A stretch of DNA of 64,000 nt from an uncultured Bacilli bacterium (GCA_910584255.1 CAJTXV010000005.1:1-64000), one strand, 5' to 3'. Counted from the stretch's first letter, positions 1 to 10,646 are shown. A program made the numbers and translations. Notes: generated by a model from the letters alone, not told the origin.

Positions 1-35
1 TTATATTAAATAATAGGGTAGTGGGAAGTGTAAGT

Positions 36-3000
36 ATGAAAAAAATAAATTTTATTTTAAAATTATTTTTGGTGATTGTATTTATTTTTATTGTTTCTAT
101 CAATCATGTGTATGCAGCAAATAGTAGAAATAGTTATGTGTTTAAATACACGGGTGATTACCAAACGTTTGTAGCACCTTATAATGGTGTTTATAAATTA
201 GAAGTATGGGGTGCATCAGGTGGAGATTCTGATATTGTTTCTTTTGGTGGAAAAGGAGGATATTCAAAAGGATATTACTCTATGAAAAAAGGAGAAACAA
301 TTTATATTTATGTAGGTGGTGAAGGAAATACTTCTACTAGTGGCTCTTCTGCTGGCGGATATAATGGTGGTGGAGATGGTGCTATTGGTTCTTATGGACA
401 ACCTGTTGGAGGTGGTGGAGGTGCTACCGATATTCGTACTATTTCTGGTGATTGGAATAATGAGTCTTCTCTAAACTCCAGAATTATTGTTGCTGGAGGT
501 GGTGGAGGTGCTGGTGCTTGGTATACAGGACCATCCTATGATTTCTCTGGAGGTGCTGGAGGAGGAGAAAATGGGCTAGATGGTCTTGGCTATAAATCTG
601 GAGGAAATATTGCTGGTCTAGGTGGAGACCAAACTTCGGCTGGGTATGCTCCAGGATATTCTTATACAAGTGCATCCTTTGGTATTGGGGGAAATGGACA
701 AAACAAATCTTCTTCTGGAGGAGGCGGTGGTGGAGGCTACTACGGTGGTGGCGGTTCTTACTGTGCTGGTGGTGCTGGAGGATCTGGATATATTGGAACC
801 CTTGAATCTTTAGGAATGGATCATGCTATCACACAATCAGGAGATGAAGAAATTCCAACGCATGATGGAGAAAGTACCATGACTGGAAATACTGGACATG
901 GATATGCAAAAATTACAGTCTCAGTCATTGAGGACCCTATCAAGTCTAGTAATCTAGAATTGATATTAAATAATGGTTATGAATATGAAACAACACTTCC
1001 AAATGACCATTTTACAACAACACTTACTTGTACAAATAGTGATATTATTTGGTCTAGTGGTCTTGGTGAAGTTACACTAGATGCAAAAGTAGAACACAAG
1101 ATTATTTTAATGACAAGTGATGGATATATTTTAGTTTATACAATTACACCAAATTTAGGAAAAGCCAAATTAAAAGATGTTACTTTTTCTAATGTAAAAA
1201 TAAATTTTAAGCCAAATACCTATTACTATGAATTTAAAGTTTTAAATGAAGTAACAGAGTTTACGCCAACTGTAGAAACAGAAAATGGTGTTACTTACAT
1301 AATACAAGATCATTCCTTAAAAGTTGGAAAAAATACAATTTTTATTGAAGCAAAAAAAGATGGATATGAAAGTACCATCTATGAATTTCAAATTACAAGA
1401 GAGTACAAAGAAACAGGTTCGATTTCTGATGGATTTGGGTATTCTACCAATCATTATCAAGAATTTGTAGCGCCTTATGATGGAATGTACAAACTAGAAG
1501 TTTGGGGAGCAGAAGGAGGTGCTGGTGATAGTGCATCTGTTGGTGGAAAAGGTGGATATTCGAAAGGATATATCAAATTAGAATCGGGAGATAAATTATA
1601 TATCTATATTGGAGGTCAGGGAGAAACTGTTGCTTCTGGAACTTCTGGTGGTGGATATAACGGTGGTGGAGATGCTACAGCTGGTAGTTATGGACAACCT
1701 GCTGGAGGTGGTGGAGGTGCTACCGATATTCGTACCATTTCTGGTGACTGGAATGATACTACCTCATTAAATTCAAGAATTATCGTTGCTGGAGGAGGCG
1801 GTGGCGGTGGTTCTTGGTATACAGGACCTTCTTATAACTTCTCTGGTGGAGCTGGAGGAGGAGAGAATGGTCAAAATGGTTATGGAAGATCTGGTAATAT
1901 TTTTGGATATGCAGGAAGTCAAACTTCGGCTGGATATGCCAGTGGACACTCTTCTACTTATGGTGGCTTTGGTTATGGTGGTATAGGGAAACCTGCTTCG
2001 TCTTCTGGAGGCGGAGGTGGTGGAGGCTACTATGGTGGTGGTGGTTCTTACTGCGCTGGAGGTGGAGGCGGATCTGGATATATTGGTGGAGTGATTTCTT
2101 ATAATTCAGATGATGCCATTACCTTACTAGGATATGAAGAAATACCAACCCATGATGGAACTGATGTTATGTATGGAAATAGTGGAAATGGGTATGCCAA
2201 AATTAGTTATTATAATCCAGATGATTTAGATAAATTAATCTCTATTACAACAGATAAAGGAACTTTAACACCAGCATTTAGTGAAACAGAATATGAATAT
2301 TCCCTTTATTTAACTGAGAATGAAACAAGTTTAACAATTTCTAGTCAAACAGAAAAAGGAATTGCTCTAGTTTCTGGAACTGGTACTTTTAATGTAGTTG
2401 CTGGAGATACTACTTATCCTATTATTATGACGAATTTAGATGGAGTAGTTACGATTTATAATATTCATGTGACACGTGCTGCAAATGCATCTGCTACATT
2501 AGCAGGTTTTAAAGTTAACGGAACATATTATCCAATCACGGATGAAGATATTGTAGAATATACGATTGAAGTACCTACAGAAACAGCCAAAATTAATTTG
2601 GAATTATTAAAAAGATATCCAAGTCAAGAAATACCAGCTGATACGATTTATGATTTTAATGAATCTACGAAATCAGTGGTACTTACTGTTTGGAGTGAAG
2701 AAAAACTAGCCAATAAAGTTTATACTTTCCATTTTAATCGTAAAAAGACAACCGTTTTAAAATCTCTTTCTATGACTGGTGGAACCTTAAAAGAAAAGTT
2801 TGACCCTAATAAACTCAACTATACAGTAGATATGCTAGAGTATGCTAGAGAATTACATATTGATGCCACTTCTTGGTTCAAGGAATCTGTCATCACTATC
2901 ACGGAACCTCGTTATGTTGGACCAAAAGATGAAGTTGTAACGATTCAAGTGGATTTAGATGGAGTTTTATCTACTACTTACACACTACATATCAATCGAA

Positions 3001-6000
3001 TTCAAGAAGTGTTAGATAATCAAGGAACTACTTACTCTTATACAGGAGATGTTCAAACCTTTACTGCACCATATTCAGGTATTTATGAATTTGAAGTATG
3101 GGGTGCGAGTGGTGCTGATTCCAATAGTGCATCCGTTGGCGGTAAAGGAGGATATTCGAAAGGATATTATCGCTTAGAAGTCGATCAAACGGTTTATATC
3201 TACGTTGGTGGTAAAGGACAAACCGTTTCTTCTGGAACTACTGGAGGCGGATATAATGGTGGTGGAAGCGCTAGCGTTGGTAGTTATGGACAACTTGCTG
3301 GAGGTGGAGGCGGAGCCACAGATATTCGTACCATTTCTGGTACTTGGGATGATTCTGATAGTTTATTTAGTCGAGTAATCGTTGCTGGAGGCGGAGGCGG
3401 TGGAGGTGCTTGGTATACAGGACCTTCTTATAACTTCTCAGGTGGTGCTGGTGGTGGACTAGATGGACAAAATGGTTATGGAAAATCGGGAAACCCTGCT
3501 GGATATGCTGGAAGTCAAACCTCTGCTGGATATGCAAGTGGAAAATCTTCAACTAGAGGTGGCTTTGGTTATGGTGGTACAGGACTTCGTGCCTCTTCTT
3601 CTGCTGGTGGAGGCGGTGGAGGCTACTACGGTGGTGGTGGTTCTTACTGTGCTGGTGGAGGTGGTGGTTCTAGTTACATTGCCTTACTTGTACCTTTCGA
3701 GGGAGATCAACCAATTACAATTCCAGGATATATGGAGATGCCAACCCATGATGGGACAGATACTATGACTGGAAATGATGGCAATGGATTTGCGAAAATT
3801 ACACCAAAATCTATCATTGTAGGGGATGCCTTTTTAGATACTTTAGAAGTCAACCAAGCGAAAACAGATCTTATGGATGAGGCTGAAAATACAGTTTCTT
3901 TTGAAACATGGAATAAAGAGTACTGGATTCATCTAACAAAGGAACAAAGGAAAACAACAATTTCTGCTACTCCAAAAGACAGTACTGCAAAAGTAACAGG
4001 AATTGGAGAAATCGAATTTGCACCTGGAGAAACTGACCATGAGGTAATTGTTAAAACAACCGATGGGGCTACAAAAACCTATATACTTCATGTAACAAGA
4101 GATGCGGATGATGATGCTACACCAAATACAATTAAATTTAGTAGTTCTCATACCTATTTATGTGATCTTAGTTCCACTTTATGTGATTATACTTTTGATA
4201 AAGATACACCATTATATACAATTTTAGTGCCTTTCCAGACGCAAACTGTAACTTTAGAAGCAGAGTTAAAAAGTAAATGGCAAACTGCAATTTATCGCAC
4301 TGTCAAGGACGGAGTAAAAACAGAAGTAACAGATCATACATTTACTTTAGAAGATGGAATTAACGAATTTGAAATAGAAATTATCAGTGAGGATCAAAAA
4401 AATTCTAATATCTACACTTACCGAATTAGTAGGGATGATAAAGGAAATAATAATTTATCTAGTTTAAAAGTACTAGATCCAACAGGAGTAGCACTTGAAT
4501 TCAATCCTAATGTTTTTGAGTATACGATTACAGTTCCTTCAGATACAACTGAATTAAAACTAGAAGCAAAACCACAGAATGTGAATGCAACCGTATCTGT
4601 AGGTTCCACAGTTCTTACAGATAATACTTATACCTTAACGAATTTAAATCATGGACTAACAGATTGTTTTATCACAGTAAAAGCAGAAAATGGAAGTAAA
4701 AAGACAACCATCCTCCATATCTATAAAGAAACAAGTAGCAATATTTATTTAAGTAGTTTAAGTGTTACCGATCAAGATAATAACAATCTAACCTATACAC
4801 CAGATTTTAATAAGAATATGATGGAATATACAGTGAATGTAAGTAATACAGTAATGAGTGTAAACATAAATGCTATAGCTGAAGAAGGAACGGTGACTGG
4901 AAATGGAAATTATGTATTAAAATCAGGCCTAAACGAAATTCAGTTTACTGTGACTAGTGTGAAAGGGGATATACAAGTTTATAAAATCAATGTGATTCGT
5001 GCGAAAAATAGTAATAGTAATCTCTTAAATGTTGAAATTGAAGGTTACACTTTTACTCCAGCTTTTAATAACAGTATTAAAGAATATCGTTTAACAGTAC
5101 CAAAAGATGTCATGAAATTAAATGTAAAAGTGACTCCTGAAGAAGATACCACCACTTATATAATTCGTGGAAATAGTAATTTAATATCAAGTTCTAATAA
5201 AATTGTAATCACTAGTATCGCAGAAGATAGGAGTTATCAAATATTTGAATTTATTGTAGAAAAAGAAATTTCAGATAACAATTACCTAAAGGATATTCAA
5301 GTTACAGGAGGATCGTTAAACGAGAAATTTGATAAAACTAAGAACGATTATACGATTCATGTGGGTCCTGAAGTAAATACGATTGAAATTCAAGGAATTT
5401 TAGATGATTCAAGTGCAACGATGATTGGAAATGGAAAATATTCTTTAAATAAAGGAGTAACTACTATTCAATTAATAGTTACGAGTGAATCAGGAATGGA
5501 TAATACGTATACTATAGTGGTGACTCGAGATAAGGATGACGATGCTTCTTTAAAAGAAGTTAAAAATAATCGAGGAAGTAAGGTAACCAAAATTGAGGAT
5601 TCTTCTTTAGGATATGACTACTTGATTAACGTTCAATATGATATAAAGTCGATTGAAATTACAGGGATTCCTACCTCTTCTACTGCGACGATTGTAGGAA
5701 ATAAAACATATTCCTTACATACAGGAGATAATGACATTATTCTTAGTGTTACAAGTGAAGCTGGAACGACTAAAAACTATAAAGTACGAGTTGTTCGTGA
5801 TCAATCGGACAATGATGATTTGAGTTTCCTTTATGTAGAAGAAGGTGGCCTTCTACCAATGTTTAACGAAACTACAATTTTCTATGAAGTGAAGGTTCCC
5901 AATCGCATTACAGATTTAAATCAACTTCATATTGAAGCAATTACGGAAGATACTAATGCAACTTTTGAGATTTTAGGACAAAGTGGAGCTTTAGTAGTTG

Positions 6001-9000
6001 GAACTCCACGAGAGGTGATTGTTAGAGTAACTGCAGAAGATAGAGTTCATACCAAAGATTATACACTTTCGATTACAAGGCAAGAGGCAATAGAAGAAAA
6101 TCTAGCTTTATTAAAACTAGAAACAAATAGAGGAGAACTTACACCGACTTTTAATTCAGATACTTTAAATTATACTTTAGAAGTAGAAAATCATATTTCT
6201 GATATTATAGTAACAGCAGAAGCCCTCAGTGACAGTGTAACTGTGATTGGAACAGGAAAATATAATTTAAAAGTTGGAAAGAATGGAATTAGTGTTTTTG
6301 TTATTGGAAGTGATGGAGTACAAAGAGATTATCAAATCGTTGTTACCAGAAAGAAATCGAGTGATGCAACATTAAGTAGTTTGGTAGTAAAAAGTCATAT
6401 TCTAAGTCCAACATTTAATAAGAATACAAAAAACTATACTTTAAAGACAAGTTTAAACGAACTTACATTTACAACAATTACTCCAACAGAAAGTGAATCT
6501 ACTTATGTAATTAGTGGAAATGAAAACTTTCAAACCGGAGAAAATATAGTAACTATCGAAGTCACTGCACCAGATGGAGAAACGAAAAAGACTTATACTT
6601 TGACTGTTACAAAAGAGGGAAGTAAAAATAACAATCTTAAATCATTAGAAGTCGAGGGCTATGTAATTCGACCAGTATTTCATAAGGGAGTTACTTTCTA
6701 TGCAGTAGAAGTAGAAAATAATGTAAATAGTGTTATGATTAAAGCGAGCGCAGAAGATAACAATGCGATTATTACAGGGGATGGATTAAAGACAATTTCT
6801 ACTGGTGAAAATTACTTTGATATTATTGTCCAAAGTGAAGCTGGTACTAAGAAAACATACCGTGTCTTAGTAACAAAAGAAGCAAGTGATAATAACTATC
6901 TAGCAAGTTTAAATGTTAGCGAAGGAGTTTTAAAGCAAACTCTAACAGAAAGTGAAACTTTTGATAAAACAGTGAATAAATACAAAGTGACGGTTCCTTA
7001 TACAGTAGATGAAATTACAGTGGTTGGTTCCCTAGAGGATGAAAATGCAACTGTTGGTGGATTCCAAGCTTATTCTTTAAACTATGGAAAAAATACGATT
7101 TCAATTACAGTAACGAGTGAATCAGGAGTTGTTAATGTTTATGAAATTGAGGTAACGAGAGAAGAATCAATTAGTCCTTACTTAACGGATTTAAAAGTAA
7201 AAGATTATTCATTCGATAATCCATTTGAAAAATATTTATTTGAATATTCTATTAATGTAGATAATGAAATCGATTCTTTTGACAAATTACAATTAATCTA
7301 TCAGACAGAAGATAAGAATGCGACTGTAAAAATTACAGATGGCAATACTTATCAATGTAATGATACGATGTGTAGTGATTTTAAATTTGTAGTTGGAATG
7401 AATGAAGTTCATATCGAAGTAACTGCAAGTGATGGAAGTTTGAATCAAGAATATATCCTCTACGTAAATCGATCGATGTCTACCAATAATTATTTAGATA
7501 GTCTAACGGTAAATCGGGGTACATTAGATCCTATATTTAAACCTGAGACGTTGACTTACCATGTAGAAGTGGAAAGAGAAGTAGATAAGATTACAATTGG
7601 CGCTACGACACAAGATAGTCAATCAACGATTATATCAGGAATAGGAGAGCATACCTTAGCTTTAGGGGAAAATACCATTCTAATTAAAGTAAAATCATCG
7701 ATTGGAATCACAAGAGCTTATCAAGTAATAGTAAATCGTAAAAAATCAGAGAATAATTACTTAACATATTTAGGTGTATTAAAGTCGAATGTTCCAATGA
7801 ACTTTGAAGAGACTTTTGTGAAAACAACGAGTGATTATCATTTAACAGTTAGTAGTGATACAAGTATTATAGAAATTAAGGCAACGTTAGAAGATAGCAA
7901 TGCAACTGTAAGTGGTCATGGTTTAAAATTGTTAAATCAAGGATTAAACACATTTCCAGTCAAGGTTACTTCAGAGAGTGGTCAAGAGAATACCTATACA
8001 ATTTATATTACAAAAGAAGTATCAAGTAATAACTATTTAAGTAGTTTAATTCCAAGTGTTGGAACTTTAGACCCAGTATTCAATAAGGAACAAACAAGTT
8101 ATACATTACACCTTACAAATAATCAAACAGAACTTGGATTTACTGTAACAAAAGAGGATTCAAATGCTACAGTTACGGGTAGTGAGAGCCAGTCTGTACC
8201 AGAGGGTACTAGTAAACGGTCTATTACGGTAACAGCAGAAGATGGAAATATTAAAACGTATGAAATTACAGTAATTCGAGAAACAGCGAGTGAAGTAAGA
8301 CTAGACCGATTAGAGGTTTTGGGATATCCATTTGAATTTAATCCAAATACATTTGAGTATACACTTTCTGTATCAAAGTCAAAGAAGAAATTACTAGCAA
8401 GTGAGATTACTGCGATACCAAAAGATAAGGATGCAACCGTGAACTTGATGGGAGACTTGAATCTAGTGGATGGCTCAACTAGTACATATATTGTAGAAGT
8501 GATTGCGAAAGATGGATATACAACCCAAGAATATAAGATTCATATTACAAGAGATAGCCTAGAATATACGATTCGAAGTGATATTTATACGATTGATAGA
8601 AATGAGACAGAGGATTATGTAATCGGAATGGATCCGAAAACGAAGAAGACTGACTTTATTGGAAACTTCTTAAATGATCCATCTACCCTTCATGTATATG
8701 GAAGTGATGGAGTAGGAATTACGGAAGAAGATAAATTCATAGGAAGCTACATGGTAATCAAACTAGAAATTGATGGATTTGTTTACGATGAACTAGTGAT
8801 CACTGTTCGAGGAGATTTAAATGGAGATGGCTTAGTAACCGCAGCTGATAACATTCAAGCGAAGAACTATGTCTTGGGAAAGAAACAAGTCAATTTCTTA
8901 GTTACAAAAATCGTTGATATCAATCAAGATGGATTAGTGACTGCACCAGATGTCATTCGAATTAAAAACTATATCTTAGGAAAAAGAGGACTCAATGAGT

Positions 9001-9002
9001 GA
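36..9002 (+). CDS. Giant secreted modular protein: three glycine-rich domains, about 22 cadherin-like repeats, dockerin
   Basis: The 2988-residue product starts with a signal peptide (hydrophobic core at residues 7-24, cleavage near VYA). Three ALK/LTK-type glycine-rich domains follow at about residues 34-294, 461-724 and 994-1255; each begins with a TF(V/T)APY...YxxEVWGA pattern and holds GGGGGATDIRT, (I/V)IVAGGGGG and GGGSYCAGG. Between and after them I count 2, 3 and 17 cadherin-like beta-sandwich repeats (pattern L..L.V..G.L.P.F......Y.V.V......I.....ED..A.V.G...L..G.N.I...V....G....Y.I.V.R). The end (about 2926-2985) is a type I dockerin with two calcium loops, DLNGDGLVTAAD and DINQDGLVTAPD. 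There is no LPXTG motif, so anchoring through a cohesin partner is the simplest inference. A GTG at 21 is in frame, but ATG 36 begins the typical MKKINF signal and follows GGGAAG. The role is unknown; adhesion or matrix scaffold is likely. Confidence 0.9.
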   Translation: MKKINFILKLFLVIVFIFIVSINHVYAANSRNSYVFKYTGDYQTFVAPYNGVYKLEVWGASGGDSDIVSFGGKGGYSKGYYSMKKGETIYIYVGGEGNTSTSGSSAGGYNGGGDGAIGSYGQPVGGGGGATDIRTISGDWNNESSLNSRIIVAGGGGGAGAWYTGPSYDFSGGAGGGENGLDGLGYKSGGNIAGLGGDQTSAGYAPGYSYTSASFGIGGNGQNKSSSGGGGGGGYYGGGGSYCAGGAGGSGYIGTLESLGMDHAITQSGDEEIPTHDGESTMTGNTGHGYAKITVSVIEDPIKSSNLELILNNGYEYETTLPNDHFTTTLTCTNSDIIWSSGLGEVTLDAKVEHKIILMTSDGYILVYTITPNLGKAKLKDVTFSNVKINFKPNTYYYEFKVLNEVTEFTPTVETENGVTYIIQDHSLKVGKNTIFIEAKKDGYESTIYEFQITREYKETGSISDGFGYSTNHYQEFVAPYDGMYKLEVWGAEGGAGDSASVGGKGGYSKGYIKLESGDKLYIYIGGQGETVASGTSGGGYNGGGDATAGSYGQPAGGGGGATDIRTISGDWNDTTSLNSRIIVAGGGGGGGSWYTGPSYNFSGGAGGGENGQNGYGRSGNIFGYAGSQTSAGYASGHSSTYGGFGYGGIGKPASSSGGGGGGGYYGGGGSYCAGGGGGSGYIGGVISYNSDDAITLLGYEEIPTHDGTDVMYGNSGNGYAKISYYNPDDLDKLISITTDKGTLTPAFSETEYEYSLYLTENETSLTISSQTEKGIALVSGTGTFNVVAGDTTYPIIMTNLDGVVTIYNIHVTRAANASATLAGFKVNGTYYPITDEDIVEYTIEVPTETAKINLELLKRYPSQEIPADTIYDFNESTKSVVLTVWSEEKLANKVYTFHFNRKKTTVLKSLSMTGGTLKEKFDPNKLNYTVDMLEYARELHIDATSWFKESVITITEPRYVGPKDEVVTIQVDLDGVLSTTYTLHINRIQEVLDNQGTTYSYTGDVQTFTAPYSGIYEFEVWGASGADSNSASVGGKGGYSKGYYRLEVDQTVYIYVGGKGQTVSSGTTGGGYNGGGSASVGSYGQLAGGGGGATDIRTISGTWDDSDSLFSRVIVAGGGGGGGAWYTGPSYNFSGGAGGGLDGQNGYGKSGNPAGYAGSQTSAGYASGKSSTRGGFGYGGTGLRASSSAGGGGGGYYGGGGSYCAGGGGGSSYIALLVPFEGDQPITIPGYMEMPTHDGTDTMTGNDGNGFAKITPKSIIVGDAFLDTLEVNQAKTDLMDEAENTVSFETWNKEYWIHLTKEQRKTTISATPKDSTAKVTGIGEIEFAPGETDHEVIVKTTDGATKTYILHVTRDADDDATPNTIKFSSSHTYLCDLSSTLCDYTFDKDTPLYTILVPFQTQTVTLEAELKSKWQTAIYRTVKDGVKTEVTDHTFTLEDGINEFEIEIISEDQKNSNIYTYRISRDDKGNNNLSSLKVLDPTGVALEFNPNVFEYTITVPSDTTELKLEAKPQNVNATVSVGSTVLTDNTYTLTNLNHGLTDCFITVKAENGSKKTTILHIYKETSSNIYLSSLSVTDQDNNNLTYTPDFNKNMMEYTVNVSNTVMSVNINAIAEEGTVTGNGNYVLKSGLNEIQFTVTSVKGDIQVYKINVIRAKNSNSNLLNVEIEGYTFTPAFNNSIKEYRLTVPKDVMKLNVKVTPEEDTTTYIIRGNSNLISSSNKIVITSIAEDRSYQIFEFIVEKEISDNNYLKDIQVTGGSLNEKFDKTKNDYTIHVGPEVNTIEIQGILDDSSATMIGNGKYSLNKGVTTIQLIVTSESGMDNTYTIVVTRDKDDDASLKEVKNNRGSKVTKIEDSSLGYDYLINVQYDIKSIEITGIPTSSTATIVGNKTYSLHTGDNDIILSVTSEAGTTKNYKVRVVRDQSDNDDLSFLYVEEGGLLPMFNETTIFYEVKVPNRITDLNQLHIEAITEDTNATFEILGQSGALVVGTPREVIVRVTAEDRVHTKDYTLSITRQEAIEENLALLKLETNRGELTPTFNSDTLNYTLEVENHISDIIVTAEALSDSVTVIGTGKYNLKVGKNGISVFVIGSDGVQRDYQIVVTRKKSSDATLSSLVVKSHILSPTFNKNTKNYTLKTSLNELTFTTITPTESESTYVISGNENFQTGENIVTIEVTAPDGETKKTYTLTVTKEGSKNNNLKSLEVEGYVIRPVFHKGVTFYAVEVENNVNSVMIKASAEDNNAIITGDGLKTISTGENYFDIIVQSEAGTKKTYRVLVTKEASDNNYLASLNVSEGVLKQTLTESETFDKTVNKYKVTVPYTVDEITVVGSLEDENATVGGFQAYSLNYGKNTISITVTSESGVVNVYEIEVTREESISPYLTDLKVKDYSFDNPFEKYLFEYSINVDNEIDSFDKLQLIYQTEDKNATVKITDGNTYQCNDTMCSDFKFVVGMNEVHIEVTASDGSLNQEYILYVNRSMSTNNYLDSLTVNRGTLDPIFKPETLTYHVEVEREVDKITIGATTQDSQSTIISGIGEHTLALGENTILIKVKSSIGITRAYQVIVNRKKSENNYLTYLGVLKSNVPMNFEETFVKTTSDYHLTVSSDTSIIEIKATLEDSNATVSGHGLKLLNQGLNTFPVKVTSESGQENTYTIYITKEVSSNNYLSSLIPSVGTLDPVFNKEQTSYTLHLTNNQTELGFTVTKEDSNATVTGSESQSVPEGTSKRSITVTAEDGNIKTYEITVIRETASEVRLDRLEVLGYPFEFNPNTFEYTLSVSKSKKKLLASEITAIPKDKDATVNLMGDLNLVDGSTSTYIVEVIAKDGYTTQEYKIHITRDSLEYTIRSDIYTIDRNETEDYVIGMDPKTKKTDFIGNFLNDPSTLHVYGSDGVGITEEDKFIGSYMVIKLEIDGFVYDELVITVRGDLNGDGLVTAADNIQAKNYVLGKKQVNFLVTKIVDINQDGLVTAPDVIRIKNYILGKRGLNE

Positions 9003-9018
9003 AACTTGAGTTCTTTTT
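8981..9018 (+). terminator. Intrinsic terminator of the giant surface protein gene
   Basis: A hairpin with arms ACTCAA (8990-8995) and TTGAGT (9006-9011) is followed by TCTTTTT. An upstream A-rich stretch extends the stem. It overlaps the last codons of the gene. Confidence 0.65.
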
Positions 9019-9070
9019 AAGTGTTTATTAGTCAAAAAAAGTAAATTATTTGTAAATATTCGTAAATTTC

Positions 9071-9099
9071 TCTTTTTTAGCTATTAAAGATTGTATAAT
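9071..9099 (+). promoter_or_regulatory. Probable promoter of the lactate dehydrogenase gene
   Basis: A perfect -10 box TATAAT sits at 9094-9099, 17 nt before the start codon; the -35 region (TCTTTT, 17 bp upstream) is poor. The spacing to the ribosome binding site implies a very short leader. Confidence 0.4.
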
Positions 9100-9116
9100 A
9101 AAAATAAGGTGATTAT

Positions 9117-10025
9117 ATGAAAAATAAAGTTGTTTTAATTGGATGTGGAAACGTTGGAATGAGTTATGCATATGCATTACTCAATCAGCATACCTATGTA
9201 GATGAGCTAATACTAATTGATCTCAATAAAGAAAAAATAAAAGGGGAAGCTATGGATTTGAATCATTGTCTTGCCTATAGTCCTACAAAAGTAAAAGTAA
9301 AAGTGGGTGAATACTCTGATTGTCAGGATGCAAAAATTGTAGTGATTGCAGCAGGAAGTAATCAAGAAGTTGGAGAAACAAGGATGGATTTAATTCATAA
9401 AAACAGTGGTATCTTTCAAAATATTGTATCCAATGTTATGAAATCTTCTTTTGATGGAATCTTTTTAGTTGCCACGAATCCTTTAGATGTCATGACCTAT
9501 CTAACACTGAAGTATTCTAATCTTCCTGCAAATAGGGTTATTGGTTCTGGAACTACTTTGGATACTGCGAGGCTTCGCTATCTAATTAGTGAAAAAATAA
9601 ATATATGCCCAAAAGATATTGAAGCCTATGTAATTGGAGAACATGGGGATAGCGAATTTGTTTGTTGGAGTAATGCAGGTATTGCTTTAACTAAGATTGA
9701 TACATTTTTAACGAAAGAGGACCAAAAGATATTAGAAGAAGAGGTTAAAAATTCTGCCAATGAAATTATTAAAAGAAAGGGTGCGACTTATTATGGAATC
9801 GGTATGTGCTTGGTGAGAATTACTTCTGCGATATTAGAGGATAAAAATATTATATTGCCTGTTTCTAGTTATGATCAAAAAAATGATGTTTGTATTTCAA
9901 CTCCAGCAGTAGTAAATAAAGATGGAGTCAAAGAAAAAATTTATATTCCATTGAATGAGGAAGAAACGGAAAAATTAACTGATTCTATTGCAATCATTAA
10001 AAAGGCAATTCAATCATTAGAATAG
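9117..10025 (+). CDS. ldh: L-lactate dehydrogenase
   Basis: This 302-residue NAD-dependent enzyme reduces pyruvate to lactate and regenerates NAD in fermentation. The N-terminal Rossmann motif GCGNVG is at residues 9-14, followed by the adenine-ribose acidic residue in LIDLNKEKIKGEAMDL. The substrate loop reads AGSNQEVGETRMDLI: Gln at the specificity position favours lactate over malate dehydrogenase, which has Arg there. The signature GEHGDSE carries the catalytic His, and GSGTTLDTARLR the substrate-binding Arg. Its length is slightly below the usual 310-320. AAGGTGA lies 4 nt before the ATG. It stands alone as a single-gene unit between two surface-structure loci. Confidence 0.92.
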   Translation: MKNKVVLIGCGNVGMSYAYALLNQHTYVDELILIDLNKEKIKGEAMDLNHCLAYSPTKVKVKVGEYSDCQDAKIVVIAAGSNQEVGETRMDLIHKNSGIFQNIVSNVMKSSFDGIFLVATNPLDVMTYLTLKYSNLPANRVIGSGTTLDTARLRYLISEKINICPKDIEAYVIGEHGDSEFVCWSNAGIALTKIDTFLTKEDQKILEEEVKNSANEIIKRKGATYYGIGMCLVRITSAILEDKNIILPVSSYDQKNDVCISTPAVVNKDGVKEKIYIPLNEEETEKLTDSIAIIKKAIQSLE

Positions 10026-10112
10026 AATTTCCTCTTTACAGATTATTAGTTCAATATATATACAATTATGTTATTATAGACTCGTTTCTTCTTTTGTATT
10101 CATTTGTTTACC

Positions 10113-10141
10113 TTGAAAACTTTCAAAGCAAATGATATACT
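10113..10141 (+). promoter_or_regulatory. SigA-type promoter of the pilin genes
   Basis: TTGAAA (10113-10118), a 17-bp spacer and TATACT (10136-10141) with an extended TGA just before the -10. It lies 28 nt upstream of the first pilin-like start codon. Confidence 0.7.
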
Positions 10142-10169
10142 AGACGTATGTAGAATGGGGACTTAAATT

Positions 10170-10646
10170 ATGGAGAAAATAAACAAAAAAGCTTTTACAT
10201 TAATTGAATTACTGACAGTAATGGTGCTTCTTTCTATTTTGTTAGGAATTGCTGTTCCAGCATATTATATCCATATCCAAAGAAGTCAAAAGGGTGCCTA
10301 TCAATCGGCTGAAAAAGCTTTAACTACTTCTGCAATGGATGCTATGTTAGATTGTGTGAATAATCGTGGTAGGGAATTTTGTAAAAATAAGCGTCTTCCT
10401 CAATCTGATAATGAGTATATTAGAATAACACTTGGTGATTTAATTAAGGGTACTTATATGGATCCAATTCATGATCCTAAGGATAGAAGTAAATATTGTA
10501 GTGAGCAAAACTCTTATGCTTATATTTTAAAAAATCCAGAAGAAGAAAAAGGTGGGTATACCTATTATGCTTGTCTAGTATGCGGTAATTATGTAAGTGA
10601 AGATTGTGACCGAGAAGAATTAGGAGATATGGTAGAAATCGAATGA
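10170..10646 (+). CDS. Type IV pilin-like / pseudopilin protein
   Basis: The 158-residue product has a class III prepilin leader: basic MEKINKKA, then FTLIELL with the conserved Glu at +5, and a hydrophobic helix to about residue 30. The residue before the cleavage site is Ala instead of the usual Gly. The globular part has about seven cysteines, including a CLVC pair near the C-terminus (YYACLVCGNY), a pattern also present in the next gene. It is probably processed by a prepilin peptidase and assembled into, or placed at the tip of, a pilus or pseudopilus. No assembly ATPase, platform protein or peptidase lies in the window, so the machinery must be elsewhere. The gene ends 28 bp before the next one, which suggests one operon. 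Confidence 0.8.
   Translation: MEKINKKAFTLIELLTVMVLLSILLGIAVPAYYIHIQRSQKGAYQSAEKALTTSAMDAMLDCVNNRGREFCKNKRLPQSDNEYIRITLGDLIKGTYMDPIHDPKDRSKYCSEQNSYAYILKNPEEEKGGYTYYACLVCGNYVSEDCDREELGDMVEIE

Noticed and set aside
484..3768. Open frames on other frames and strands inside the glycine-rich domains
   Set aside because: They are by-products of GGN-rich codons of the giant gene, lack ribosome binding sites and have low-complexity products.
145..3800. Three long similar DNA blocks as mobile repeats or a CRISPR-like array
   Set aside because: They encode the three homologous glycine-rich domains; no spacers, no terminal repeats. No CRISPR array is visible in the window.
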